Below, one piece after another: positions 1-5,464 of a stretch of DNA of 14,427 nucleotides. Every line of letters starts with the position of its first letter. Position 1 is the first letter of the stretch. The translations under genes were made by a program, and so were the position numbers. The stretch is from Desulfobacterales bacterium. Its GTDB lineage: Bacteria > Desulfobacterota > Desulfobacteria > Desulfobacterales > Desulfobacteraceae. Location of the stretch: positions 1-14,427 of the forward strand of contig JAKSBO010000879.1 in assembly GCA_022361095.1 (NCBI GenBank). Direction: 5' to 3'. The notes beneath the pieces were generated by a model, which searched no databases, was not told the DNA's origin, and saw only the letters and a list, made by a program, of their open reading frames with translations.

Positions 1-114
1 GCCAATGACCCGGACACAGGTGCCGTGCTAAAGCAGCTTGCCGAAAATCTTGAATACGATAGTCTCCTTGCCCTGTTAGAGCAGAGGGCATTTAAGGGCA
101 AAACCTTGGGGTGA
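1..114 (+). CDS. C-terminal fragment of an unidentified protein
   Basis: Frame 1 is open from the window edge to a TGA at 112-114 and encodes the last 37 residues of a protein, ending in KGKTLG. The visible part is a short amphipathic helix (VLKQLAENLEYDSLLALLEQR). This resembles the last helix of many HPt or response-regulator proteins, but it is too short to identify a family. The gene runs tail to tail with the HxlR-type gene that ends at 189. The 74 bases between them show no clear terminator. I do not recognise this gene; that it is coding is inferred from the open frame and ordinary composition. Confidence 0.5.
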   Translation, partial: ANDPDTGAVLKQLAENLEYDSLLALLEQRAFKGKTLG

Positions 115-188
115 GGCTATTGACAGCTCCGTTCCCTGGACCGTCAGTTGAAAAAGATGGTTGCCAATATAAAATATTTATGGCTCTT

Positions 189-620
189 CTACTCCGGGAG
201 GATTTCCTGGTACATGGGGGCGATCATGGGTTTGTCAAGGCTTTCACAGCCCTCTTCCATGACCGTCCCGTTCATCTGCTCCTTTTCGTAGGCAACCCCC
301 CAGTCCCGCATCTGCAGCAGGATGGGGATCAATTTGACCGCAGCCGTTTCCAGGCTGTATTCCACCTTGGGCGGGACCTGCCTGTAGACCTTTCTGCGGA
401 CAAGGCCGTCGGTCTCCAGCTCCCTTAATTGTTTGGTCAGCATTCTCTGGGTGATTTCAGGGATGCTTTTTTTAAGCTCCCCGAATCGCATAACGCCTTC
501 CCGGGCAATGTGGAAAAGGATGACCGGTTTCCATTTTCCTCCGATGATCCCCAGGGTCAGTTCAAAAAAACACCTGTACTTTCTGTCCTTGATTATTTTA
601 ACCTTACACGGTGCAGGCAT
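189..620 (-). CDS. HxlR-family transcriptional regulator
   Basis: A 143-residue winged-helix one-component regulator. I chose the ATG at 620 (MPAPCKVKII) rather than the in-frame ATG at 644, because GGAGG (complement of 628-632) lies 7 bases upstream of it. Family hallmarks are IIGGKWKPVIL (residues 25-35), RFGELKKSIPEITQRMLTKQLRELE (45-69) for the recognition region, DGLVRRKVYRQVPPKVEYSL (71-90) for the wing, and a C-terminal dimerisation helix with DWGVAYE. Cys17 occupies the conserved Cys position about 13 residues before the GGKW tryptophan. That position is the redox or electrophile sensor in YodB and HypR relatives (family knowledge), so thiol sensing is plausible. The gene is divergent from a nitroreductase and an FMN reductase, a typical HxlR target arrangement, and probably represses them and itself. 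Confidence 0.92.
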   Translation of the reverse strand: MPAPCKVKIIKDRKYRCFFELTLGIIGGKWKPVILFHIAREGVMRFGELKKSIPEITQRMLTKQLRELETDGLVRRKVYRQVPPKVEYSLETAAVKLIPILLQMRDWGVAYEKEQMNGTVMEEGCESLDKPMIAPMYQEILPE

Positions 621-639
621 CTGAAATCCTCCAATGGTA

Positions 640-650
640 TACAATTTGTA
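640..650. promoter_or_regulatory. Candidate HxlR operator
   Basis: TACAATTTGTA is a perfect 11-base palindrome around a central base, 20 bases upstream of the HxlR start. On the minus strand it overlaps a weak promoter (TTTTGT, 17 bases, TATACC), as expected for an autorepressor. Immediately next to it, GTAAC-TAC-GTCAC (648-660) is a second near-palindrome. The assignment to the HxlR protein is inference from position. Confidence 0.4.
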
Positions 651-770
651 ACTACGTCACAAAAAAGACCGTACTTGTTTTTATTGCCGGTGTATATTAG
701 GCTCCTTTTAAGAATATATCAACACCATACTGCACTGCAGAAGACGGCTTTTGCCGGCAGCATGGAAAAC

Positions 771-777
771 AGGGAGG
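771..777 (+). promoter_or_regulatory. Ribosome-binding site deciding a TTG start
   Basis: AGGGAGG is a strong Shine-Dalgarno match 8 bases before TTG 786. It lies inside the coding sequence that an ATG start at 762 would imply, so it argues for the TTG as the real start of the nitroreductase. Confidence 0.6.
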
Positions 778-785
778 ATAAGACC

Positions 786-1295
786 TTGGAGATACTTGAA
801 GCCATTCATACCCGGAGAAGCATCAGGAAGTACCAGGACAAAGAGATCCCGGATGAGATGATCCGGACCATGCTCTCTGCAGCCATGATGGCACCCAGTG
901 CAGGGGATGAAAGGGCATGGCAGTTCGTTGTTGTAACGGATCAGGACAAAAAAGAGCAGATTACAGCGGTTCATCCCTATGTCTCCATGATCGCCAAGGC
1001 CCCCTTGGGGATACTGGTTTGCGGGGATCTGACTAAGGAGAAATATGAGGGATACTGGCCCCAGGACTGCTCGGCCGCCATGCAGAACCTGCTTTTGGCA
1101 GCCCACGGCATCGGGCTTGGGGCGGTTTGGACCGGGATCTATCCCATGGCGGAACGCATGGAAAAATTTGTTTCCATCTTTGGCCTTCCGGACCGGATCA
1201 TCCCCTTTGGCCTGGCTGTCGTGGGATGGCCCGCCCAGTCCATTCCCTCCAAGGAGAGGTTCACACAAGAGTGCGTGCATTATAATAAATGGTAA
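786..1295 (+). CDS. Nitroreductase-family flavoprotein
   Basis: An FMN-dependent NAD(P)H oxidoreductase of the nitroreductase superfamily (169 residues), probably a cytoplasmic homodimer that reduces nitro compounds, quinones or similar electrophiles. The N-terminus MEILEAIHTRRSIRKYQDKE has the typical TRRSIR phosphate-contacting motif. MAPSAGDERAWQFVVV (35-50), SAAMQNLLLAAHGIGLGAVWTGIYP (96-120) and the C-terminal FGLAVVGWPA (141-150) complete the fold. I prefer the TTG at 786, because AGGGAGG (771-777) lies 8 bases upstream and the protein then begins exactly where the family usually does. An in-frame ATG at 762 would add eight residues but has no visible ribosome-binding site. The open frame back to 429 is an antisense artefact over the HxlR gene. 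It is followed after 65 bases by an FMN reductase in the same direction, probably one transcript. Confidence 0.9.
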   Translation: MEILEAIHTRRSIRKYQDKEIPDEMIRTMLSAAMMAPSAGDERAWQFVVVTDQDKKEQITAVHPYVSMIAKAPLGILVCGDLTKEKYEGYWPQDCSAAMQNLLLAAHGIGLGAVWTGIYPMAERMEKFVSIFGLPDRIIPFGLAVVGWPAQSIPSKERFTQECVHYNKW

Positions 1296-1296
1296 A

Positions 1297-1346
1297 ACAG
1301 CCATGGGCTGGTCATGTCGATTCGTGCACTGATCAGCCCGCAACAG
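1297..1346 (-). repeat. Hairpin repeat family, copy A
   Basis: Most diverged copy of a ~50-bp element found three times in the window. In minus-strand orientation it starts GTTGCGGGCTGA and ends AGCCCATGGCTGTT, matching copy C closely at both ends while the middle differs. GGGCTGGTC (1305-1313) pairs with GATCAGCCC (1331-1339) with one G-T pair. It fills most of the 65-base gap between the nitroreductase and the FMN reductase and ends just before the latter's ribosome-binding site. Confidence 0.7.
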
Positions 1347-1360
1347 AAAGGAGAATAAAA

Positions 1361-1996
1361 ATGAAGGTTATCGCACTGAACGGCAGCCCCAGGAAAAAAG
1401 GAAATACCGCCTGCTCGCTGAATACGGTGCTTGCCGAACTTGAAAAGGCCGGTATTGAGACCGAACTGATCCAGGTGGGCAAGGAGAAAATCCAGGGGTG
1501 CAAAGCCTGTTATGCCTGTGTGCAAAACCAGGACCAATGCTGTGCCATAAACGATGACCCGGTCAATGAATGGATTCAGAAGATCAAGTCTGCCGACGGG
1601 ATTCTTCTGGGCTCTCCGGTTCACTTTTCAGGGGTTGCCGGGACAATGAAGTCGTTTCTTGACCGGGCCTTTTTTGTCTCGTCGGTAAACGGAAATCTGT
1701 TCAGGCAAAAGGTCGGTGCCGCTGTTGCTGCGGTCCGGCGGTCCGGCGGGCTTCCCACGCTAAACAGTTTGAACCATTACATCACCTATTCCGAGATGAT
1801 CATGCCCTGTTCCAATTATTGGAACGTGGCCCACGGCCACGCCCCCGGGGAGATGGTGCAGGATAAAGAGGGAGAACAAATCATGGCGGTTCTGGGCCAA
1901 AACATGGCATGGCTGATGAAAACCCTTGAATTTGCAAAGGATGAGATCCCCGCACCGGAGCCGGTTCCCAAGGTCATGACAAATTTTATCCGATAG
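1361..1996 (+). CDS. Iron-sulfur flavoprotein-type NAD(P)H-dependent FMN reductase
   Basis: A 211-residue flavodoxin-fold protein of the NADPH-dependent FMN reductase family. I chose the ATG at 1361 because AAAGGAG (1347-1353) lies 7 bases upstream and the protein then begins with the expected first strand MKVIALNGSPRKKGNT, whose loop binds FMN phosphate. GSPVHFSGVAGTMKSFLDR (84-102) is the second family motif. Cys47, Cys50, Cys53 and Cys60 form CX2CX2CX6C, the compact pattern that binds a [4Fe-4S] cluster in archaeal iron-sulfur flavoproteins (family knowledge); Cys61 is an extra adjacent cysteine. Likely role: cytoplasmic low-potential electron transfer or reduction of small electrophiles. 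It is the second gene after the nitroreductase, and both are probably controlled by the divergent HxlR regulator. Confidence 0.88.
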   Translation: MKVIALNGSPRKKGNTACSLNTVLAELEKAGIETELIQVGKEKIQGCKACYACVQNQDQCCAINDDPVNEWIQKIKSADGILLGSPVHFSGVAGTMKSFLDRAFFVSSVNGNLFRQKVGAAVAAVRRSGGLPTLNSLNHYITYSEMIMPCSNYWNVAHGHAPGEMVQDKEGEQIMAVLGQNMAWLMKTLEFAKDEIPAPEPVPKVMTNFIR

Positions 1997-2043
1997 GGAG
2001 CACGTTTCAGGGAACTCCGGGTGAATTAAATCGGTCAAATGGT

Positions 2044-2076
2044 CCTGATGCCGGCAAACCAACTGCCGGCATCAGG
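2044..2076. terminator. Perfect 13-bp inverted repeat, possible terminator
   Basis: CCTGATGCCGGCA (2044-2056) and TGCCGGCATCAGG (2064-2076) are perfect inverted repeats around a 7-base AACCAAC loop, 47 bases after the FMN reductase stop. The stem is strong, but no T-tract follows on either strand, so it is either a non-canonical terminator, an mRNA 3'-end stabiliser or a protein-binding palindrome. Confidence 0.5.
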
Positions 2077-2345
2077 TCTGACACCCTTGGTCCGATAAAG
2101 GGCTATAGAATTTGGTCTTTGTGTTGTCCCTTTCTCGTCAACTTCCTATTACCATCACCGCATCGGAATGCATACGTGTAAACGGCAGAACCGGACAAAA
2201 AAAATTAGGATTATCGTCAACATGACAATGTGTTTCATAAAAACCCTTTTCAAAAAATAAGCATATAGATTAATTGGTCATCCAACTGTTTTAAAACCTG
2301 GGCGGCCTGAGCAGACAATGAATTTTATTGGAAATGAAGTATCTC

Positions 2346-2361
2346 CCCGCCGAAAAGCGGG
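2346..2361. terminator. Short GC hairpin, possible terminator
   Basis: CCCGC (2346-2350) pairs with GCGGG (2357-2361) around CGAAAA, followed on the + strand by CTTTAAT. It sits 33 bases beyond the hydrolase stop in the space between convergent genes. The stem is short and the T-run weak. Confidence 0.35.
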
Positions 2362-2393
2362 CTTTAATAAACAAAGTCAACACTGATTAAATA

Positions 2394-3272
2394 TTAACTG
2401 TTGGGTAAAATTTTAAGGAAATCGGCAACAGCCGTTCTCACCTCTATGCGATGCGTGAAAATAGCAGCATGCTCTCCTTTTTGGGCTGCATATAATCTGG
2501 CACCGGGTATTTCTCCAGCTAACCTCTTGCCATGAGCATTGAAACCAACGATTGGATCATCCGTCCCGTGAACAATGAGAGAGGGTACCTTGATCTCATT
2601 TAATGCATAGTCATGAGTTTGGGTAATCTTAATATCATTGATTGTACCTGGCAGGCGCTTAGGCATTTCATTCATCATTCCGATTGAAAGTTCCTTGAAT
2701 AGCGCCACGGTTTCATGATCTTTAATGGTTCTATATAAAATATCAGAATAAGAGATAGATTTTTTTAGTGACCTTTCAATATTTTTTTCTACTCTTTTGC
2801 GCATCATATTTGTAAGCAATGGAATATGGGCCAATATTTTTATTACATTAAAGCTGAACGGTATTGGTGTACTATTTCTGCCCCCTGTTGTTGAGCATAA
2901 AACAAGAGCGCTGCATCGCTCTTGATGCCGCAACGCAAAATGCAGTGCGGAATATCCTCCGCCAGAAATGGCAAATACAATTACTTTGCTGATATGCAAA
3001 AAATCAAGGAGAGCTGCTATCAGGTCAGCCTGTGCTTCTGCTGTCTCTCGCCCCTTTAAAGGGGTTCTTAAATATCCTGGTCTGGATATTGAAATGTATC
3101 TGTAACCCGTCGGCCCTATTGTTCTGCCTAAAATATCAGATTGATCATACCCCCCCATTGCCCCATGAATGGATAATATGATCTTATCGGAATCACGCCC
3201 TGTATCCCTTTGAAAATATTCAATCGGTCCCAATGCCGTCTCAGCTACCTCTAATCCATTTATGCCTGACAT
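2394..3272 (-). CDS. Alpha/beta-fold hydrolase
   Basis: A 292-residue serine hydrolase of the alpha/beta-hydrolase superfamily, with no signal peptide and so probably cytoplasmic. The oxyanion-hole motif SIHGAMGG is at 34-41. The nucleophile elbow reads AISGGG (101-106), so Ser103 is the likely nucleophile, with Ala in place of the first Gly of the usual GxSxG. HGTDDPIVG (235-243) supplies Asp239, and GEHAAIF (266-272) supplies His268. The region 140-215 forms the lid. The substrate (ester, lactone or C-C bond) cannot be told. The ATG at 3272 is preceded by GGAG at 10 bases. It begins inside the end of the TetR gene (32-base overlap), so the two are translationally coupled, and the regulator probably responds to the enzyme's substrate or product. 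Confidence 0.87.
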   Translation of the reverse strand: MSGINGLEVAETALGPIEYFQRDTGRDSDKIILSIHGAMGGYDQSDILGRTIGPTGYRYISISRPGYLRTPLKGRETAEAQADLIAALLDFLHISKVIVFAISGGGYSALHFALRHQERCSALVLCSTTGGRNSTPIPFSFNVIKILAHIPLLTNMMRKRVEKNIERSLKKSISYSDILYRTIKDHETVALFKELSIGMMNEMPKRLPGTINDIKITQTHDYALNEIKVPSLIVHGTDDPIVGFNAHGKRLAGEIPGARLYAAQKGEHAAIFTHRIEVRTAVADFLKILPNS

Positions 3273-3891
3273 TTGATTTGCTCTCCATTTGTATCAAAAA
3301 AATAGGGTATACTGACTCAAGTTGCGGGCTTTGTGCAGACTTGCCGTACATGGCTTGATGGATAGCCAGCCCATTGATGGTATTCCAGAAGAAGAAAGAT
3401 AAATCTTCTGGATTACCCTTCCTTATTGTCCCTAACTTCTGGCCATTGGAAATGATTCGGGTGATTGCTTCATAGGGTTTAACATGATTTTTTTGGATAT
3501 TTTTTTTGGCTTTTCCCGGAATATTCTCACAAATTGCCGCCTGAAAAACTAAAGCATGATAAAGGCATGCACTTGGATTTGACCGGATTCCTTTAACCAG
3601 TTCCGTTATTGCATATTTTATCTGTTTGTGTGGTTCAAGGTCCATAGATTCAAGGCGTTCACACGCTTCAATAATTCGATTAAGAGCCCCCTCAACAAGG
3701 GTAATGAACAATTCTTCCTTTGAAGAAAAGTAATGATAGACTAGCCCGTCAGACATATTTGTTTTTCGAGCCACCTCGCTTATTTTTGTTCCGGATAGCC
3801 CGTTTCGCACAAAAAGCTCTAAGGCGCCGGCCAAGATACGTTCTTTCCGTTCCTGTCTAATTTTCTGATTTGCTTCAGGGTTTCTCGGCAT
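3241..3891 (-). CDS. TetR/AcrR-family transcriptional regulator
   Basis: A 216-residue one-component repressor. The N-terminal DNA-binding domain (about 15-62) reads ERILAGALELFVRNGLSGTKISEVARKTNMSDGLVYHYFSSKEELF, a clear TetR helix-turn-helix followed by the YHYFSSKEELF signature. The C-terminal ligand domain contains two cysteines (ACLYHALVFQAAIC) and a lysine-rich loop, and has no recognisable ligand specificity. The ATG at 3891 gives the family-typical N-terminus but has no strong ribosome-binding site. The gene overlaps the downstream alpha/beta hydrolase, so the pair forms an operon. A perfect 8-bp-arm palindrome lies 49 bases upstream of the start and is the likely autoregulatory operator. 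Base composition is markedly AT-rich compared with the HxlR module and the kinase. Confidence 0.9.
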   Translation of the reverse strand: MPRNPEANQKIRQERKERILAGALELFVRNGLSGTKISEVARKTNMSDGLVYHYFSSKEELFITLVEGALNRIIEACERLESMDLEPHKQIKYAITELVKGIRSNPSACLYHALVFQAAICENIPGKAKKNIQKNHVKPYEAITRIISNGQKLGTIRKGNPEDLSFFFWNTINGLAIHQAMYGKSAQSPQLESVYPIFLIQMESKSNVRHKWIRGS

Positions 3892-3940
3892 ATTATTTTT
3901 TCTGTTTCATATCATTGAAATTGACAAACAATTAACATTG

Positions 3941-3958
3941 ATTGAATATTTATTCAAT
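3941..3958. promoter_or_regulatory. Candidate operator of the minus-strand TetR
   Basis: ATTGAATATTTATTCAAT is a perfect inverted repeat with 8-base arms around TT, located 49 bases upstream of the TetR start in its promoter region. Size and symmetry match TetR-family operators, and its TTGAA/TTCAA ends match the palindrome upstream of the second TetR gene (4721-4736). Confidence 0.6.
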
Positions 3959-3984
3959 ATAAAATATCGGCAATGTGAGGATAC

Positions 3985-4012
3985 CTTACGTAAGCATCTG
4001 ATATTATGTAAG
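3985..4012 (+). repeat. Dif-like palindromic direct repeat, copy 1
   Basis: A 28-bp site: CTTACGTAA, four bases, then CTGATATTATGTAA and G. The halves are inverted (CTTACGTAA against CTTACATAA), giving two 11-bp arms around 6 bp, the geometry of Xer/dif sites. TATTATGTAA equals the right arm of the Bacillus subtilis dif site as I recall it. Copy 2 at 5374-5401 is 24/28 identical in the same orientation. With one more base on each side the palindrome ends CC...GG (3984-4013). Confidence 0.6.
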
Positions 4013-4013
4013 G

Positions 4014-4202
4014 CAGAATTCATCCGGAATTCGTAAGCTTGATAATTTAACAAATTCGGTTTCAAGCCCGGTATGTTTTAAAACGGCCAGAATTAAACGA
4101 CCGGTATTTGAATTTTTTACGGGGCGGCCTGAAATGCCTAAAACCTGCACTATAGTCCTTCTTTTTAAATAAGTATCTGCTCAAATATAAAACTTATTTA
4201 AT
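4014..4202. other. AT-rich non-coding stretch with a 10-bp inverted repeat
   Basis: No gene is visible. TTAAATAAGT (4165-4174) and ACTTATTTAA (4192-4201) are perfect inverted repeats with a 17-base loop, directly next to the end of the DsrE-family gene. They could form a weak AT-rich transcription-end hairpin. GTTTTAAAAC at 4075-4084 also occurs at 2288-2297, but the flanks do not clearly match. Confidence 0.45.
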
Positions 4203-4544
4203 TTACACTGTGATCAAGTGCGCGCCTGTTTTAATGATTTCTGTTAATGGTACCCCCCAAGACTTCACTTCAACGCCTAACTCCTGAAGTGTTTCTGTTG
4301 CGTTTAATCGGTCGGCACAGGCAATACACGCGCTGAAACTCACACCGTCTTTTTGGGCCTTTCGTATCAACTGTTGGATGTGTAGATCCTTGGCTGCAAG
4401 GCCTGCAGTCGAGCCCCAAATAATGACCTGAATAGTTTCCCACAAACCTCTTTTCTTGGCGTTACACGCATACATAAACACCATTAACTCTGCTGTTACC
4501 GGATCAGCATTGGTCCACAAAATATTTAATTGATCTTTTCCCAT
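4203..4544 (-). CDS. DsrE-family protein
   Basis: A 113-residue cytoplasmic alpha/beta protein of the DsrE/DsrF-like family (sulfur-relay and related small cysteine proteins). Strand 1 is LNILWTNADP. IIWGSTAGLAAKD (41-53) is the usual second motif, and SACIACADRLNATETLQELGVEVKSWGVPLTEIIK (71-105) carries the conserved cysteine region (Cys73 and Cys76), with the GVPLTEIIKTG segment typical of the family. Cys27 is additional. Members move sulfane sulfur or act as redox or persulfide proteins; this one is not linked to dsr genes here, so the partner is unknown. AGGA with good spacing precedes the ATG at 4544. The long leader contains hairpin repeat B. It is divergent from a TetR gene that probably controls it. 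Confidence 0.85.
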   Translation of the reverse strand: MGKDQLNILWTNADPVTAELMVFMYACNAKKRGLWETIQVIIWGSTAGLAAKDLHIQQLIRKAQKDGVSFSACIACADRLNATETLQELGVEVKSWGVPLTEIIKTGAHLITV

Positions 4545-4606
4545 TCAATTCCTATCCTTATTTTTATAAGAAAGTCTGTGTAAGTTACTCAGATCTTTCA
4601 AGCTTT

Positions 4607-4656
4607 GTTGTGGGGCGAGCCTGGGTGCTGATAGACCAGGTCGGCCCATGGCCGTT
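4607..4656 (+). repeat. Hairpin repeat family, copy B
   Basis: A 50-bp element, 43/50 identical to copy C with no gaps. GCCTGG (4619-4624) pairs with CCAGGT (4636-4641), and the flanking GGGGCG pairs with CGGCCC (4642-4647) with one mismatch and a bulged A, leaving an 11-base loop. It lies 62 bases upstream of the DsrE-family start, inside that gene's probable leader. Confidence 0.8.
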
Positions 4657-4684
4657 ATTAACTGCTAAACTTGAATGATTTTTA

Positions 4685-4713
4685 AAGTTAATATGATAAA
4701 GCAGGTCTGTCAA
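4685..4713 (-). promoter_or_regulatory. Candidate promoter of the DsrE-family gene
   Basis: On the minus strand a perfect -35 box TTGACA (4713-4708) is followed after 17 bases by TAACTT (4690-4685), a weak -10. The TetR-type palindrome at 4721-4736 ends 7 bases upstream of the -35 box. The weak -10 keeps confidence low. Confidence 0.35.
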
Positions 4714-4720
4714 TTTGTTT

Positions 4721-4736
4721 TTGAACGATTGTTCAA
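4721..4736. promoter_or_regulatory. Candidate operator of the plus-strand TetR
   Basis: TTGAACGATTGTTCAA is an inverted repeat with 6-base arms, located 38-53 bases upstream of the TetR start and next to the putative DsrE promoter, so one bound repressor could control both directions. It shares the TTGAA(C/T)...(G/A)TTCAA format with the palindrome at 3941-3958. Confidence 0.6.
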
Positions 4737-4773
4737 GTTTTAGCGGTTGAATATATCAACGGGAAAAAATAGT

Positions 4774-5355
4774 ATGGCCAAAGCACAGTTTAACAGGGAG
4801 GAAATCATCGGGAAAGCCGTTGACCTGTTCTGGGAAAAAGGATTCAGCGCCGCATCTATGCAGCAAATCGTGGCGGTAACCGGCTTGAAGCCGGGGTCTA
4901 TCTATTATTCTTTTGGTAATAAAGAAGCCTTGTTCAAAGAGGCACTTGAGACATATTGCCAAAAGAGAAAAACACAAATTCGAACCATTTTGGAAAATGC
5001 ACCCAGTATTGAACAAGGATTATGTATTTTACTGAATCGATTTGTGCAAGAGGCTGTGGCGCAAAACTTCCGAAGTTGCTTTCTTGTTAAGACACAACTT
5101 GAACTTGCCGGTGCAAAAAATGATCTTCACAATATTGCCGCTGCCAAACTATCTGAGATAGAAGCCCTATTTTACCAATATCTGATAAAGTCGCATGATG
5201 AAATTGAGAGTCGCCGATACGCAACCAGCATCATGTTTCATGTTTTGGGCATGAGGATTTACGGGTACCAGGAAAACCCTGCAAAGCGAATGCAGCAGGC
5301 ATTGCATGATGGACTGCCTTGGCTTCCTTGGTCACAAACACATTGTGGAATCTAA
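4774..5355 (+). CDS. TetR/AcrR-family regulator, NemR-like
   Basis: A 193-residue repressor. I chose the ATG at 4774 (MAKAQFNREEIIGKAVDLFW), where this clade normally begins, over the in-frame TTG at 4747; a weak GGGA lies about 10 bases upstream. The DNA-binding domain spans about 7-54: EIIGKAVDLFWEKGFSAASMQQIVAVTGLKPGSIYYSFGNKEALF. The C-terminal part has FRSCFLVKTQLELAG (99-113), the region that in NemR-type regulators carries a reactive cysteine, so Cys102 is a candidate electrophile sensor (inference). Further cysteines are 62, 84 and 191. It is divergent from the DsrE-family gene with a palindromic operator between them, which suggests local autorepression plus control of that gene. It converges on the DUF169 gene. 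Confidence 0.9.
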   Translation: MAKAQFNREEIIGKAVDLFWEKGFSAASMQQIVAVTGLKPGSIYYSFGNKEALFKEALETYCQKRKTQIRTILENAPSIEQGLCILLNRFVQEAVAQNFRSCFLVKTQLELAGAKNDLHNIAAAKLSEIEALFYQYLIKSHDEIESRRYATSIMFHVLGMRIYGYQENPAKRMQQALHDGLPWLPWSQTHCGI

Positions 5356-5365
5356 AAGGAAATCC

Positions 5366-5409
5366 GGGGAAATCTTACGTAATTACCTGATATTATGTAA
5401 AATATCCCC
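5366..5409. terminator. 44-bp imperfect palindrome between convergent genes
   Basis: GGGGAAATCTTACGTAA (5366-5382) and the complement of TTATGTAAAATATCCCC (5393-5409) match at 14 of 17 positions around a 10-base loop. It contains dif-like copy 2 and lies 10 bases after the TetR stop and 56 bases from the end of the convergent DUF169 gene, so it could act as a bidirectional terminator. No clear T-tract follows. Confidence 0.4.
5374..5401 (+). repeat. Dif-like palindromic direct repeat, copy 2
   Basis: Differs from copy 1 (3985-4012) only at positions 10, 11, 13 and 28 of 28. The left arm CTTACGTAA and the right part CTGATATTATGTAA are identical, and the differences fall mainly at the arm/spacer junction. 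The two copies are 1,389 bp apart in the same orientation and bracket the DsrE-family and TetR genes. Confidence 0.6.
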
Positions 5410-5464
5410 AGAATCCCCAAAGGCTATAGAAATTGCTGCTGTTTTCACCGCAGGCGATAGAGGA

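Larger units (their letters stand above)
1997..2393. other. Non-coding stretch between the HxlR module and the hydrolase gene
   Basis: About 400 bases with no convincing gene on either strand. It lies between two convergent gene ends and contains two hairpins, listed separately. Composition shifts here from GC-rich to AT-rich. A 12-codon reading frame at 2222-2260 has only a distant AGGA upstream and was not called. Confidence 0.6.

Noticed and set aside
429..785. Long upstream extension of the nitroreductase reading frame (288 residues in total)
   Set aside because: The extension lies antisense over the HxlR gene, has no domain character, and the family start and a strong ribosome-binding site are at 771-788.
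708..1343. A 211-codon minus-strand frame over the nitroreductase
   Set aside because: It is a shadow of a convincing flavoprotein gene, with His/Gly/Pro-rich composition and no recognisable motif.
2222..2260. A 12-codon reading frame that might be a leader peptide
   Set aside because: AGGA is 11 bases from the ATG, there is no attenuator structure and the neighbouring downstream gene is on the other strand.
2288..2297. GTTTTAAAAC shared with 4075-4084, followed by GC-rich sequence
   Set aside because: A 10-base AT palindrome is expected by chance in AT-rich DNA, and the flanks do not align convincingly.
5366..5409. Integron attC-like site
   Set aside because: The palindrome lacks the GTT/AAC core triplets and the bulged-base pattern of attC, and no integrase is in the window; a Xer/dif-like site or a terminator fits better.
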